A stretch of DNA of 64,000 bases, taken from the NCBI GenBank assembly GCA_936450465.1, contig OW388293.1, positions 47,978,040 through 48,042,039 on the forward strand, written 5' to 3'. The position numbers were made by a program, and so were the translations under genes. Within the stretch, counting starts at the first letter, position 1. The number at the start of each line of letters is the position of its first letter. The DNA comes from Gibbula magus (lineage: Eukaryota > Mollusca > Gastropoda > Trochida > Trochidae). Below, piece after piece: positions 38,442 through 50,384 of the stretch. The notes under the pieces were generated by a model, which ran no database searches, was not told where the DNA came from, and saw nothing but the letters and a program-made list of their open reading frames with translations.

Positions 38442-38691
38442 CCTCTCTGGACGAGTATTGCAGAATACGTCACATCCGCATTTTCAATTGGACAAAATTA
38501 AATGGCTATGCAAAAGTATTTATAGTATCTGACATTATGAAAAAAATATGTCTACATACACCAGACCATGGTCTATATGAATCCGGTACTGAAGCTCCAA
38601 AACATGTTTTAAACCAAAAGTTAGGAATTTAATTGTCAATCCCGCACCTGCTCGAAAACCGAAGCGCCTGTCAACAACACACAAAATAATT

Positions 38692-38704
38692 TTTTGCGCG
38701 AAAA
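38692..38704. promoter_or_regulatory. Palindromic E2F-type site
   Basis: TTTTTTGCGCGAAAA fits the E2F consensus TTTSGCGC on both strands. It lies about 40 bp upstream of a short exon candidate (ATG at 38,743) and between two divergent transcription units. Confidence 0.4.
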
Positions 38705-38742
38705 GTATTAATTGCTTGTCATCGTGCATCAAACCAACGAAC

Positions 38743-38767
38743 ATGGACACAGACTCATTACCTAACG
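38743..38767 (+). CDS. Candidate first coding exon (MDTDSLPN)
   Basis: ATG in the context CGAACATGG, eight codons, then donor AACG|GTAGAT. It lies head-to-head with the 38.3-kb Cys exon. ETS-like CCGGAAGT sites follow at about 38,850. The continuation was not found, so the model is weak. Confidence 0.2.
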
Positions 38768-39089
38768 GTAGATATGTTTTCCAGATTTTTATAGCAAAGG
38801 AATACTTTTGTATTGAATTTTTAGTATTTAATCCTTCTTTTCCGGAAATTTAACCGGAAGTACCGTTAGTTGTTCTTCAGTCGTTTAGCGGAAGCCACAG
38901 GTGATGGACGTCTCAAGTGTCAGTGGATACTTTAGGTGCTTATGATAAAGAGGTAGTGCATATTCATACGTTTTCATGTTTCTGACATGTTTATTGTGCT
39001 CTCTGTGGGAACTGTATCACATGTTATTGTTTTATTTAGATTTAATGGGGGTTTGAGTTTTGTTTACAATTTCGTAGGGCCCGCTCAAA

Positions 39090-39138
39090 ATGGCGCTGCT
39101 TTGTGATGATCGTGACGTCACTGTCATCTCTACTGAAG
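39090..39138 (+). CDS. Candidate coding exon (MALLCDDRDVTVISTE)
   Basis: ATG in good context (CAAAATGGCG), 16 codons and donor GAAG|GTTTAT; a possible acceptor TTTCGTAG lies 18 bp upstream. CpG content is locally high. No family recognised and no downstream exon located. Confidence 0.2.
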
Positions 39139-39139
39139 G

Positions 39140-40389
39140 TTTATCAGCTAAAACATTCGGAAAAGTATTGGTATAACTATCCCTTACCAGTGTCCTAAAG
39201 GGCCGGGGCTGTAGCACACTTGGTGACTGTATTATGGACAGTCCAGGACTTATTATGCCTTATGTACCCCTTTCATCTTTCTATTGACAAAATAACATAA
39301 TTACAATTCGCTTTCATTAACCTGTAATCGATAATAAAAACGTTAAAGCTTCAAATGTGATTCAGTTGTGAACACGCCTGTCCGTACAACGAAAACGCAC
39401 GCACTGTTATGATGACTGCCAAACTGGATACATTCATGTGTTTCCTGTGTGATTTTGCACATGTTATGACCTACATTTAACGTTTATTAATTTCACAATA
39501 TTGCAGTTAGAAGTACGTTGAGTGGTATGTTTCAATATTGTCGGATGTCATAGTTTTTAAAATATCAAAAGCTTATAAATAGCTAGCACATTTTTTCATT
39601 ATTTTACAAAATTCACAACGAAATCGAACTGTGATAAAGAGTTTAGTTTGAATGAAACCATTAATGATTTCACAATATCTTTTTAGAAAAAAACGCTTTT
39701 GGAATCATAATATTCCGATCAAACATTCTCAAATATTTAATACTGACCAACATACAGATAATACAAGGTGTATTACTTTTTATTTTAAAAAAGCTGTGGT
39801 CATTATGATTATGAAACTGTGCATAACTCTTAATAACTCTTATAACTGTTCTAATTTTAAATAAAGAAAGTTATACTAATTTGAATATTCTTATTCACTA
39901 CGATTTGTTTTCAAATCTTTTAACTTTGAACGAGGGTCTTTCCCATTTGAATATGAACTACAAATGTCTATATTATTAATTCAACAATCAGCCATTCCTG
40001 GCTAGCATTTGGTCTTCTTGAGTATTGCAATATACAAGAAGAAACGTTTACCCAACGTATGTTTCTATATAATAATATATAATAACAATTTTAACTTGAA
40101 AGTTTGATTATTAAGCTGAGTCCTGTCTGTGAGTAAAAATCATTTTGGAGTAGGAGAGTTCTTTGCGAATGATAACTCCATAGGTTTCGATTGGGCCCAT
40201 GTTTTGGCAACAGAGAGCGCCAGTGCCGATTTAATGATACGTTGCATTGATTCATTTGAACTTTTTAATTTGATTATGTGGTCTTATTACGTTCTTATTT
40301 TGAGAAATATTTATACGGAAGGTTCCTTGATTATTGGTTTTGAGTATTCCTGGTAGAAATACGCTATTTAAACTCTGTACACTATTGAA
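39140..40389. other. Intergenic, no supported feature
   Basis: AT-rich; plus-strand open frames at 39,652-39,864 and 40,129-40,356 have no motif or splice support. Confidence 0.4.
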
Positions 40390-41097
40390 AAGAGATGCTG
40401 AGACAGAGTGATTTATAATTAAATTTCACCCATTTATGTGCATTCACTTTTGCTACACGTTCGTTCGTATTCACGATAAACCTGCAAGACATGCACCTAT
40501 ACCTCTTTTTACATACTGTACTTACATTTATGACACATCTTGTGTTAATGATTATCAATGAAGACAGGCCCGTCGCATATTCACTGTTTAACTTGTAATT
40601 AGTTGCCACGCATCTCAAGAAGAATAATATGACGTGTCTGCAGCGACTCTCAAGATACTGATGCTTCTCGGTCCTCCAACAGAGCTTTTCTCTACACAAC
40701 AGTTGTCATTCTGAGAGTGGCAAATGACACCCTTTGATATTGACAGGAAAGTAGTTCTAGCACTGATGTTTTGTAATATTTGGACACATTTGAACATCAA
40801 ATTCTAATGTGTACTCTACCAACAGGTGATAAAAGCATCAAACACTATACCACTCTATCCTGGTGATAATATCAGTACTCTACTGTTTCAGGCGGAACAT
40901 GAACTGCTTTTTGATTGGACAATTGGACCAGGCGCTGTAGCTAAAGGTGCTGTAGCAAGCATTCTTAATGAAATAAAGTGCTCCCATGGAAGGGTATATA
41001 AATGTTACACATAGCTAAATAATACTCCTGAAACAATAAAAAAAAATTTAAACGAATTTACATGGTTCGATTAAGCCATGCGAATCTATTTCCCTTG

Positions 41098-41137
41098 GAG
41101 CGGCCATTTTAATCTGTTCACATTAAAATGGCCGCTC
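41098..41137. repeat. Short hairpin
   Basis: GAGCGGCCATTTTAAT pairs perfectly with ATTAAAATGGCCGCTC across an 8-nt loop. Confidence 0.85.
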
Positions 41138-41743
41138 GAAGATGGTTCAAGCGATCTGACTGATGTAGCGATACCTATACACTCGGAGTAGAGTTTTAAA
41201 AAGGGTAGAATGATGGAATGGTCAACCATCGTGCTGTCTGAAATCTCAAAATCATAATGAATTAAAATCTACCTCCATAAATATGTGCACAAGTTTCTTC
41301 TTCGTTTGCTATGGACACGGCTTATATGGTCCTGTAATGAGATGTTTTACCATCTAACACAACACTATTTTGAATAAACTTAAATAATAATTGGCAAACT
41401 TGAGGAAAAAAAGTATATGCAAAATAGTGCTATACAGCGCCTTCAAATTGGTGTAGTTGTAGTGGTGTAGTGACATAGAGGTACGACATATATAGATGGA
41501 AATGGCACTTGCGAACTTAATTCAAGTGGTACTTAGCAATACCGACATTATAATTCCAGGTAAAAGACCTTCATTTATAATTTATGATAGACATATCTTT
41601 TCTCTAGAATGTGTCTTAACCCGAAACGACCATTAATCTACTTAATATATACCTATATATCTCCATCCACCTGTGAATCTCATGGCTAGAAGGTCGGCTA
41701 ATTTGCAGCATATTATTCCATTCAAGCAGGCGTGATATATATA

Positions 41744-41888
41744 GAATACTAAACGATGTCCCGTTTGATAACATGTTTATGAAACGAGTGGATGGTTTGG
41801 TATTTTAACGAGCGAAAGCCAGTTAAATACCGATGCCATTCACGAGTTTCAGAAACATGTTATCAAACGGGACCGAGTTTAGTATTTT
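41744..41888. repeat. Long hairpin with GAAA loop
   Basis: Arms of about 68 bp (TACTAAACNNNGTCCCGTTT, then GATAACATGTTTNTGAAAC) closing on AGC-GAAA-GC. Few mismatches. Confidence 0.9.
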
Positions 41889-42243
41889 ATTTATTACTCA
41901 ATGATATAAATAGCGCTTAATTGCAAAAAAGCGCTTTTAGTGACGCTTACTAGAAAAAAGGTGACCCGCTATTGCAGTCGCGCGGCTAACATTGTGACGT
42001 CAACCTAAAACGATTATGACGTCACGCTCTCATTGTGACGTTACAGCAGCACGCGGTGGTATCACACATGTGTGTAACCAACTCATTGTTATCTAATGAG
42101 TGATCTCACCACGGTTGAGTAATAATTAACTGTTGCCCTGTCTTGTTACCCTCACTCCTCACCGTATCTGAGTTACTAGATATATAGTCCCATTCTGTCT
42201 GAGGTCAACATCTACCGCTGCCCATCTTTTACAAAGAATAAAT

Positions 42244-42249
<6 letters not shown>

Positions 42250-42312
<63 letters not shown>
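42250..42312. repeat. (TA)n microsatellite
   Basis: About 60 bp of uninterrupted AT dinucleotides. Confidence 0.95.
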
Positions 42313-42314
<2 letters not shown>

Positions 42315-42380
42315 TACTATAACAAAATTCAGTTCAAACTTGTCCAACCCTCAGGTCTCATATAGGAAAATACAATTGTC

Positions 42381-42437
42381 GAAGAAAACACGATGATTTA
42401 TTCATATTTTATTTTTTTTTAAATCATCGTGATTTCT
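42381..42437. repeat. Short hairpin
   Basis: ACACGATGATTTA and TAAATCATCGTGATTT arms around a T-rich loop. Confidence 0.65.
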
Positions 42438-42529
42438 TATATATATAAAAGCGTATATATAGCTTTCTCTCTGATAATCGCTGAAAATTACAGACAAGAT
42501 GAAAAGAAAGAGGTCAACATTTTAAAAAC

Positions 42530-42535
42530 TTTATT
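42530..42535 (-). terminator. Polyadenylation signal of copy 5
   Basis: AATAAA on the minus strand, 35 nt after the stop of copy 5. Confidence 0.7.
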
Positions 42536-42569
42536 TTTAAACGGCGCCCTGTGAGGTATGAGAGAATTT

Positions 42570-43999
42570 CTATTCGTCCTCTGAAATGACAAGATATTAA
42601 GATAAGCATTATTTTAAATTAAAATGTTAAAAAACCTATTTCATATTTTACATTTACAGCAGAGTTATAATTATGTTAACACTATTATTCACGTATAGTC
42701 CATTATGCATGTGTATACATGTTTATAAAAATGAATTTAAGTATTAAAAGTTTAATTTATAAATATTGTTTTAAAACAGACCTTCTTCGAGCTCATCTAA
42801 GGCACGGACATTTCGCTCAAAGTCTTCCAAAGAGATGGAATCATCCACTACAAAACAAATAACAAGAAACATCTTAGTCCATGTCATATCTATATTTGTC
42901 TCTTTTAAATTACGTTTCCGAGGAGGCAGACATTTTCAAAAACATTTTTATGATTCATAATATATCATATACATATTTATTCTCTTATTTCATTTAATGG
43001 TTATACAGACAGACAGACAGACAGACAGATTTTTTTTATTAGAGTCTCACCTCGCAAAATATACAAAAAAAGTTACAAATAAAACAATTCACATATAAAT
43101 ACAGCGAGCCACCCAAAAATAGGTTACGAGAGACTAAAGCTAAATGATCAAATATATACATTAAAATACAATAGAAAAGGTTAGGTTAAGAGATATAATG
43201 TACATGAAAATGATAAAACGCAATAATTGAGTGTAATATAAAACCAACTTGGAGTATACATATAAAAGAATATTATCCTAGAAAAAGCAGATGAATAAAA
43301 TATATATGTAAGAGATAAAATGCTTAGCTATGGTATAAAAAGTCCTTTCGGGTAGTTAAAATAGATTTGTAGGCCTTGGCAGTGATAAAAGACACTTCAG
43401 GGGAGGAGAGAATAAAACCTACTTTCCTTAAATCACTAAAATCCATAAAATTTGGGCACTTTAAAACACATTTTGCGAACAGGTCATGTCTAACTTCTTC
43501 GTACAGTGGACAGTGTAGGAGGACATGCATCTCATCTTCTATCGAGTGTGTACAAACTGGACACGTCCTCTCTTCTACTGGAGGGTTATATCTTCCTGTC
43601 TCTATCTTTAATGGGGCTACTCCAAACCTAAATCTTGACAGTGCGCTTCTATGGGATCTATTACCCACGTCTTTTACATAGGGTTCAGTTCCATACTCGG
43701 TCTTGAATGTACAGTAAGTTCTTAACTTATTTCCCTTGTTTCCTCGTCCCCGAGTTGGTTCAGATATTGCTTGTTTCCATTTTGATAAAAATTCGATAAA
43801 AACTTCCTCCTCAATCTTGCGTGAAACGAACCTCCCATGGTAATTGACTAAACTTGTTGATGATCCTGTAAACTTGGTTTCTTTTCCGTCTATCCGCCCA
43901 CTGATGAGTCAATAAAAATATATGTTGAGCTAGTGTTTCAGGATCCATGTTTCTGAGTCGCATATAGAGGCGCGTCGCACATCCCCACTGTCGGACGGT

Positions 44000-44046
<47 letters not shown>

Positions 44047-47000
44047 AACCCATATCTCCACTCACTGCATTGTTAGGGGCAAAACGTCGAAGACCGAGGT
44101 AGAAACGCATAGCTCTGTTCTGTACTGCCTCTATGTACGACATATTATAGGTTCCCCAAATACTGGCGCTGTATGCGATGACGGACCATACCATAGCATC
44201 ATATAACTTTGTGTAAGTGTCGAACTGCATACCTCCTAAAAACTTGATTCAAGTCACTCTCGGATTCAGCCAGTAAAACCAAGTCGTCTGCATAAGCAAG
44301 CACTCCAACTGTCTTTTCGTTTATGACAACGCCAATAGATAATTCATTAATCCTGGTTAAGAGATCATTAATGTAAATATTAAAAAGTAATGGTGAAAGT
44401 AAACATCCTTGTTTCAATCCACATTGCACATCGAACCATGACGAATGTATTCCGTTAAGTCTCACACAGCACTCCACTGATCTGTAAAGGGAGGTTATGG
44501 CATTAAACATTTTACCTTTTATGTTCGCTTCAAGTAATTTTGAACACATTGTCGAGCGGTCTATGCAATCATACGCCTTGCGAAGATCGATGACGGCTGT
44601 AAAAGTTGACTTCTTCATAGAGTTACGTGTTTCAATAATAGATGTAAGCGTAGAAACATGCTCAGTCGTAGATCGTCCTCTTCTAAATCCATTTTGGTTG
44701 TCTTCTAAAATATTTCCCTCTTCTATATACTTTGATAGTCTTGTATTAAGTAATTACAATACAGTTTGTAGGAAGCACGTGTGATAGTCAGTCCTCTATA
44801 AGATAGTGGGTCTCTGGGATCATCCATCTGTTCTTTGGGGATCGGGTTGATGATTCCTTTTGTCCAACTTGCAGGAATTTGCCCATTATTAAAACAAAAT
44901 GTAAAAAGTTTATGAAGATATTAAATACATAATTGGCTTTTAAAAACTTCAACAGGGATGTTATCGAATCCACTTGCTTTACCTTGTTTAGCCTTGTCTA
45001 CCGCCTCTCGTACTTCGTCAAGTGTAATAGGTTGACAGATGTAAGACTGGTCATTATCGTCGACGTGAGTTAAAATACTAGAGTCTGTAATATTACAATT
45101 AAGAAGGTCGGAGTAACCTGTTTTCCACTTGTCCAGCACGACTTCCTGGTCACTACTAACTGACCCATCTTCTGATATCAGCTCCATGGGAATCCTATTT
45201 CTTCGTTCACACCCTACTCCAATATTACCTATTTTCTTCCAGAACATTCCCATGTCATTAGTGCTGAGGTCCTCCAGTTCGCTTATAGTTTTCTTGTTAC
45301 TGTCTCTCTTCGCCTTCTTACACTTTCTATCAAACTCCTTTCTTTTATTGACATAAATACATTTAAGGTGATGTTTCATTGGACTCTTACACTTGCGCCA
45401 GTCTCGTTCTGCGACACACAGTTCATTCCAGAGAATCGTGAACTCATTACTCCACCATTTCTTCTTAGTTCTGCGTCGCTTGTTCCCGCCACATGCATCA
45501 TGTAAAATAGTTCTTACAGGTAACTGTTCCTTCATCTCTACATTAACAATACTGACAAAATCGTTGTATGCTTTGTCCAGGGTTGATTGACAGTTTACTG
45601 AATTTCCATTTCTAACATGATATCCGCAATTTTATCTTGACATTTCTGTGCAGCTGAAAACGAATCACTTATGTCAGTAGTAACGAACTTGGTGCTGTGA
45701 GAGAAGTCATCACCAGAAACAGAGGTTGTTGTTGAGTTCTTAATGTTAACGTCCACTGTCCACCGAAGAAGGGAGTGATCCAGCTTGAGTATAGCCGAGG
45801 GGTCAATCACACCTACTTGCATTTCTAACAAGTCACTTGGTCTAATCACCTGAAAATCACTAAATTCATCTAAACATTCATATGCACACAAACAGTAATC
45901 AACCACAGATTTACCTCGACTGGAAATAAAAGTAAAATCATTTGCATCACCACATCGGCCATTCAACATACAGTAGTTAACATTAATTAAGAAATCAGTA
46001 AACAACTGTCCATGTGAATTCACTACATTGTCTATGACGTCTCTTGTTGGTATATTGTCTACACCTTCCACATAATCGAGCAATTGTCCGCATCTGCTAT
46101 AATTATAGTCACCGCACATATATGTCATGCCAGGATGGTGATACTCATGTACCTGGTAGCATTAAAGTTTCATAGAAATGAGCGGCATCAACCTGCCGAG
46201 TAGAGTTTTCAGGGGGAAGATAGCACACACATGCTACCATTGCAGTCTTTGAACTCTTTTTATCTATAACATTTATCCATAAAATACCTTCGTGAACATT
46301 GTCAATAATATTTACATTAAAATCGATAAAAAGTCCATTTTTTTATTATTAAAAAGCCGACCCCACCAGAGCCGTGTTTTGCGTTGACGTGAAGAATAGT
46401 TCGATTGTGTCCAATCCATCGGTAACCTTTCACATTAAGTTAATTTTCTCCAACTAAATGAGTTTCTACAATACCTATAACATCTGTGTCACTCTCTATC
46501 ACACACAATTCACGTAACTTATGATTTTCGGAAAGTAGGTCTACACTCCAACCCGCCACGTTCAAGAACCCACATATACATAATTATACATACCCTCCAT
46601 GAAGTCCATGAGGTCACGCGCATGTCGTTCTCCTAATCCATTCTCAAGTTCTGATTGGTCGAATAATCCATCCTGGTTAAGGTCAAGGTCATCGATATCA
46701 CGACGACCTTTGAGGACTGAGTGAAAAGGAAATACTTTGCCGTTATTCATTGTGTAGCATACATAAGTCAGCAGGCTTTTAAATACGTATAAACCCAATT
46801 CACCATTATATTATCATTTATTTTCTAAATGTACAGAAACAAAAAGAAAGGCAATATCTTTTGATTATCTAGGAACAAATGACGCAAGAACAATAGCATG
46901 AAACACAAGTTTGACCTCAACAAGGCTTGTTTGTTCAACTGAAGTCGTGTGTTCAACTCTTCACTTTGAACATGGCAACATATTACCATATCTTCCGTGA

Positions 47001-48079
47001 GGCGTTTTCCTCTGTGCCATGACGTCAATAATTCATATATAATGATGCACCTCAAGGCCCATTTAACAGTCATTGATTTGAGTTATTTGGAACATCCTAC
47101 GGAAGGAACTAGGGCCTAACAATTCCAATTGAGAAGGCCTAATACTTGATAATATTTCATAAATATAATAACCTCTCAACACGGTATTATCCAGTATAAG
47201 GCCCCACAAGTAGGATTGAGTCTAATTCAACCTGACTAAAACTGGTAAGTTTAAAAATGTCACAACAGACAATGCGGGATTCGAACCCGCAACCCTTCAC
47301 TTTGAAGCCCTAGGTTCTACAACTAGACTACGGAGGGTTTTTTTTACCTTGAAGGGTTGGTTGTTGATCTGTATTTTGCTATCGGAGAACTTTGATGATA
47401 TTTTATTTGCGCTTTATTGTACTTGGTCCGACTGTAGTAAAACATTTAGACAACACTCACATTAGTCTTTGTTTTTCGGTATATAAAAAAGATAACACTC
47501 TCATCCTCGGGCGTTCTAGCAAAGAAAGGCCTTTGCCTACGGTCGTCCCTAGGGCAAATGCCTCTCTTTTTTTATGGTGTTATCCATTACTGAATTTGAC
47601 TCTATAGACTAAAGAGGAAAACAGATTTCAAAATTCTACATTATAATATAGAGTGTTCTCAAATAAAAACAATAATGTTACATTTGTTCACTATCTAAGT
47701 TGCATGTATTTCTAATCTATATCCTTAATATTTACAGAAGAACTGTAATCGGTCTACGATGTAATTAAACATAATTTACATAATGGTATTTGTTTTAAAA
47801 ATAATTTATCAATTCAATTAATTAGGATCATAATGACATGTAAGCTAATGTAATTCATTGTAGATGGTTTGGGCCACTGCAAGTAAGCTATAAGTGATAC
47901 GTCAGCTTAAATAGCATAGGTTACACACGTTTTTTAGCGACCGCTGTCTTGAAATCTCTCCATTTGCCCTTGATTTTCTCTTTCGCTTTTCTCAACCTTC
48001 CACTGAGGAACCAGGACTCGCTGCCATCAGGCAGGATGAGAAACACCGCAAGGATAGCCAGGAGGATGACGCCCTTCAT
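42570..48079 (-). CDS. EF-hand-linked cationic peptide precursor, copy 5
   Basis: Predicted secreted precursor of 116 residues. Coding exons: 48079-47929, 46716-46594, 42847-42782, 42580-42570; phase 1 throughout. Signal peptide MKGVILLAILAVFLILP followed by DGSES where the others have ESAES. The cationic part WFLSGRLRKAKEKIKGKW then RDFKTAVAKK is distinct from the others. After splicing it reads L-L-K-Gly-Arg-Arg, then the EF-hand loop DLNQDGLFDQSE. Exon 3 ends G instead of A, giving Val at the exon 3-4 junction. Exon 4 has MDDSISLEDFE..., with Ala for Asp before LDELEE. Intron 3 carries a 3.6-kb LINE in the sense orientation, and another LINE lies 240 bp upstream of the TATA box, so expression may differ from the other copies. 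The frame is intact. Confidence 0.83.
43324..44230 (-). pseudogene. LINE C-terminal region
   Basis: Frame 44,230-43,811 starts within the post-RT region (YDAMVWSVIAYSASIWG, then IEAVQNRAMRFYLGLRRF). Frame 43,668-43,324 carries the Cys/His cluster CPVCTHSIEDEMHVLLHCPL. The two frames are separated by stops or shifts, so the copy is inactive. A G44 tract (C on the coding strand) interrupts the first frame as poly-Pro. Confidence 0.75.
44001..44044. repeat. Poly-G homopolymer of 44
   Basis: Forty-four consecutive G inside the LINE C-terminal frame. It encodes a poly-Pro run on the minus strand. The length may partly be an assembly or sequencing artefact. Confidence 0.9.
44199..45535 (-). pseudogene. 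LINE reverse transcriptase
   Basis: Two minus-strand frames. 45,535-44,921 has the linker and RT start (EVREAVDKAKQGKASGFDN, then IPVEVF). 44,618-44,199 has AVIDLRKAYDCIDR, GLKQGCLLSPLLFNIYINDL and the catalytic AYADDLVLLAESESDLNQVF. A frameshift or deletion separates them. Right after this last motif the frame jumps to the post-RT region, so the thumb part (WC...N..KT) is missing. Confidence 0.85.
45595..46560 (-). pseudogene. LINE AP-type endonuclease
   Basis: Begins with NVAGWSVDLLSE and VIGIVETHL (the E of the endonuclease active site), continues after a frame break with MTYMCGDYNY (GDxN motif) and ends with FISSRGKSVVDYCL (S-x-x-D). The N-terminal end coincides with the 5' truncation. 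Confidence 0.75.
47268..47342 (-). repeat. tRNA-like SINE head in intron 2 of copy 5
   Basis: Minus strand: CGTAGTCTAGTTGTAGAACC and a perfect T-arm GCGGGTTCGAATCCCGC, but no matching acceptor stem. Confidence 0.55.
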
Positions 48080-48191
48080 CTGGACAACAAAAGACAAGAA
48101 CATATCAAACTCGTGGAAAAGAAATAACTCAACAGAAAAATCTTACAGCTTTTTAAAGTTTAGAAATATCAACTGAGAGGTCTTTAAATTG

Positions 48192-48248
48192 GCATAGCAT
48201 AGCATAGCATAGCATAGCATAGCATAGCATAGCATAGCATAGCATAGC
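48192..48248. repeat. (CATAG)n microsatellite
   Basis: About 11 perfect units of CATAG in intron 1 of copy 5. Confidence 0.95.
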
Positions 48249-48598
48249 GCATTATGATCATTAGTGATCTCTCATACTTTATGAGTGCATTTTTTAAACC
48301 ATAGGCTTGAAATTATTCTCTTCTCACAAAGGTTTCTCCACTCAGTTCTTCCATCGATGACAGAACTGAGTGAAGTAACCTCTATGGGAAGAGGATTGCT
48401 TGGAATATGTGTTCACTATTACTGTCTCGAGAACCTGTCAGTATGAACTTCAAATCATTACTTGATTGACGAAGAAATGGAAAAGGGCAGACCAGAATAC
48501 GATGGCAAAACACATTCATCTAGAGAAATTAAGACAAACAGAATAATAATAAAAAAAAACCATATATAATTGAAAACTCAGTTTTTATTTACTAAACC

Positions 48599-48726
48599 AC
48601 AGGACAGAAAAGTGGTGAAATGCGCTTGCCGAATCCTTCCGGATTATTCCGGTTTCTCCCGGATCCGCCAATATTTGGGAGATTCCGGAAGGATCCGGCA
48701 AATGGATTCCATCACTTTTTGTCCTG
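48599..48726. repeat. Long hairpin
   Basis: AGGACAGAAAAGTGGTGAAA...CCGGATTATTCCGGTTTCTC pairs with its diverged complement ending TCACTTTTTGTCCT. The arms contain nested CCGGA repeats. Intron 1 of copy 5. Confidence 0.85.
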
Positions 48727-49484
48727 TGAACCTGGAACCTATTTTGAATTTGGTTTACAAAGAATGCAATTTTAGAATGCAGCAGCAAATTATTAATTGT
48801 AGTCTGAAGTTGGCTCATGTTGTTATCGTAATGCTCTCTTGCAGAATACTGATATCAGAACGGTAGCACTCATACCCTGCATTCTGTACTACACTCGCTA
48901 GCAAAAGAAAGTATAGGCAAGATATTTTAATCAACGAGTGATGAACTCGGCTGAAACATATATAGTTACATCGTGTATCTAAAAGCTAACTTAACTTTTT
49001 AAAAATTTTAAAACATTATCTATTCATATTTCTGAAAAACACGACTTTTAAAAATTCGTTGTTTTAGAACATCCGTAACCAGGCGATATGGGAAAGTGAA
49101 ATATGGCTTTCTGGTTTGTTTAATGACATCTTGAACTAACGTACTTTTCTAAATTTTATAAAATTGCACCGTAAATACCAAACGTTATGTCGAGAAATCC
49201 TATATAATAGTAATTTTAACACCCTATGTTTGTTTGGAAATATATACAATATAAAGTATCATACTCTCTTGAACTAATTTGTATCTATCTCATTACGAGG
49301 AATAACCTCATCACAATCATTCAAAATCGATTTTATCCGGCATAAATATTTTGATTTTGACAAATTAGAAATAAAGTATACTTTCTTTTGTCCGCGAGTG
49401 TATATAATATAAAGCAACTACTACAAATATGTATGCAAATGAGTGAGACTTTCTATAATAACGTTGCATAGCTGGAAGCCCAAC

Positions 49485-49695
49485 TCAACTTTCCAATGCA
49501 AGGCATAACTCTTGCCAGTCTCCATTACTCGCTGATTTAGGCCTTGCAGTATCTCTGTGCTTGGAAATTCGGGCCCAATATGCATTTCAGGTGCAGCGAT
49601 CCACTATCTTGGCACAACAAACCAAGGGAAATACTGCAATCAGCCAGTTATGGAGACTGGCAAGAGTTATGCCTTGCGTTTGGAAGTTGAGCTCA
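49485..49695. repeat. Large hairpin with ~75-bp arms
   Basis: AGGCATAACTCTTGCCAGTC near 49,500 pairs with GACTGGCAAGAGTTATGCCT near 49,655. Outer parts (CTCAACTTTCCA / TGGAAGTTGAG) also pair. The loop is about 55 nt. Intron 1 of copy 5. Confidence 0.85.
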
Positions 49696-50330
49696 ACCAT
49701 GCTCCACGCACACCATGCTGATGTCCGAAAGATCGAAACAGCTGGCTGTCCATAATATATAAAATTCGTGTATAGACGCCACAACGATAATCGGTTTGCA
49801 ATGTTTTTAATGATTTTTATCTGCAAATTAACGTTACCATTGTTTTAATAATGGTCATAATGTGGCCTGTATCTACTAAAATACCAATAACACTATATAA
49901 GCAAACTTTAAAATAAATCACCACAGGAGGATTAGGGGTGTTTCCATTGTTACAGTAAATGTAGGTTCCATATCAATTTAGAGTTATAGGATAAAGCCAC
50001 ACTTAAAATCAGACCAGCGCACAACATCGTTTTCTCAGGAATGAAAATGATACGAATTTCAGTGCGAATCAGTTTTGGTGGCAACGTGTTTACCATGTTA
50101 ATCTATTTTACATATACAAATACCTCGTAAAGCCCATATTTAACTTGTTCTGTATTTTCTAACGGTCATTGAGTCAAAAAACCACTATCAACATAACAAC
50201 AGGCACAAATGTCTGAAACATAGTTTGACAAAATACATATATTCTAACTTTAAATATATATACATTGCAACACTAGAAATTCACATCTTTCATAAATCTT
50301 ATTTATAAGTACCGTATATTACTGTGTATA

Positions 50331-50384
50331 AGACGACTTTTTTATACCAGCAAATAAGGGTTAAAGGGTCGTCTTATACACAAG
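50331..50384. repeat. Hairpin (GTGTATAAGACGACTT)
   Basis: TGTGTATAAGACGACTTT and its complement GTCGTCTTATACACA about 20 nt apart. This palindrome type is often found at MITE ends; no full element was delimited. Confidence 0.7.

Larger units (their letters stand above)
40390..42520. repeat. Duplicated downstream flank of peptide-gene copy 5
   Basis: The first 650 bp match 620-1,250 and 12,100-12,770 (TTTATGTGCATTCACTTTTG, then CTATCCTGGTGATAATATCA). The rest is interrupted by two hairpins and a TA tract. Confidence 0.65.
43007..46583 (-). mobile_element. 5'-truncated LINE in intron 3 of copy 5
   Basis: A sense-strand insertion in the host intron. It ends at its 3' side in a (CTGT)n tail (43,005-43,029) and is flanked by the short duplication TTATAC (43,001-43,006 and 46,584-46,589). 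Order on the minus strand: endonuclease, reverse transcriptase, C-terminal zinc-knuckle region. The homologous introns of copies 1 and 3 read straight through this point, which fixes the insertion site. Confidence 0.85.

Noticed and set aside
47268..47342. Functional tRNA gene
   Set aside because: A good T-arm and B box, but the acceptor arms do not pair and the anticodon arm is irregular; treated as a SINE head, as for the others.
49561..49826. Open frames at 49.6-49.8 kb
   Set aside because: They lie within the arms of the large hairpin and have no independent support.
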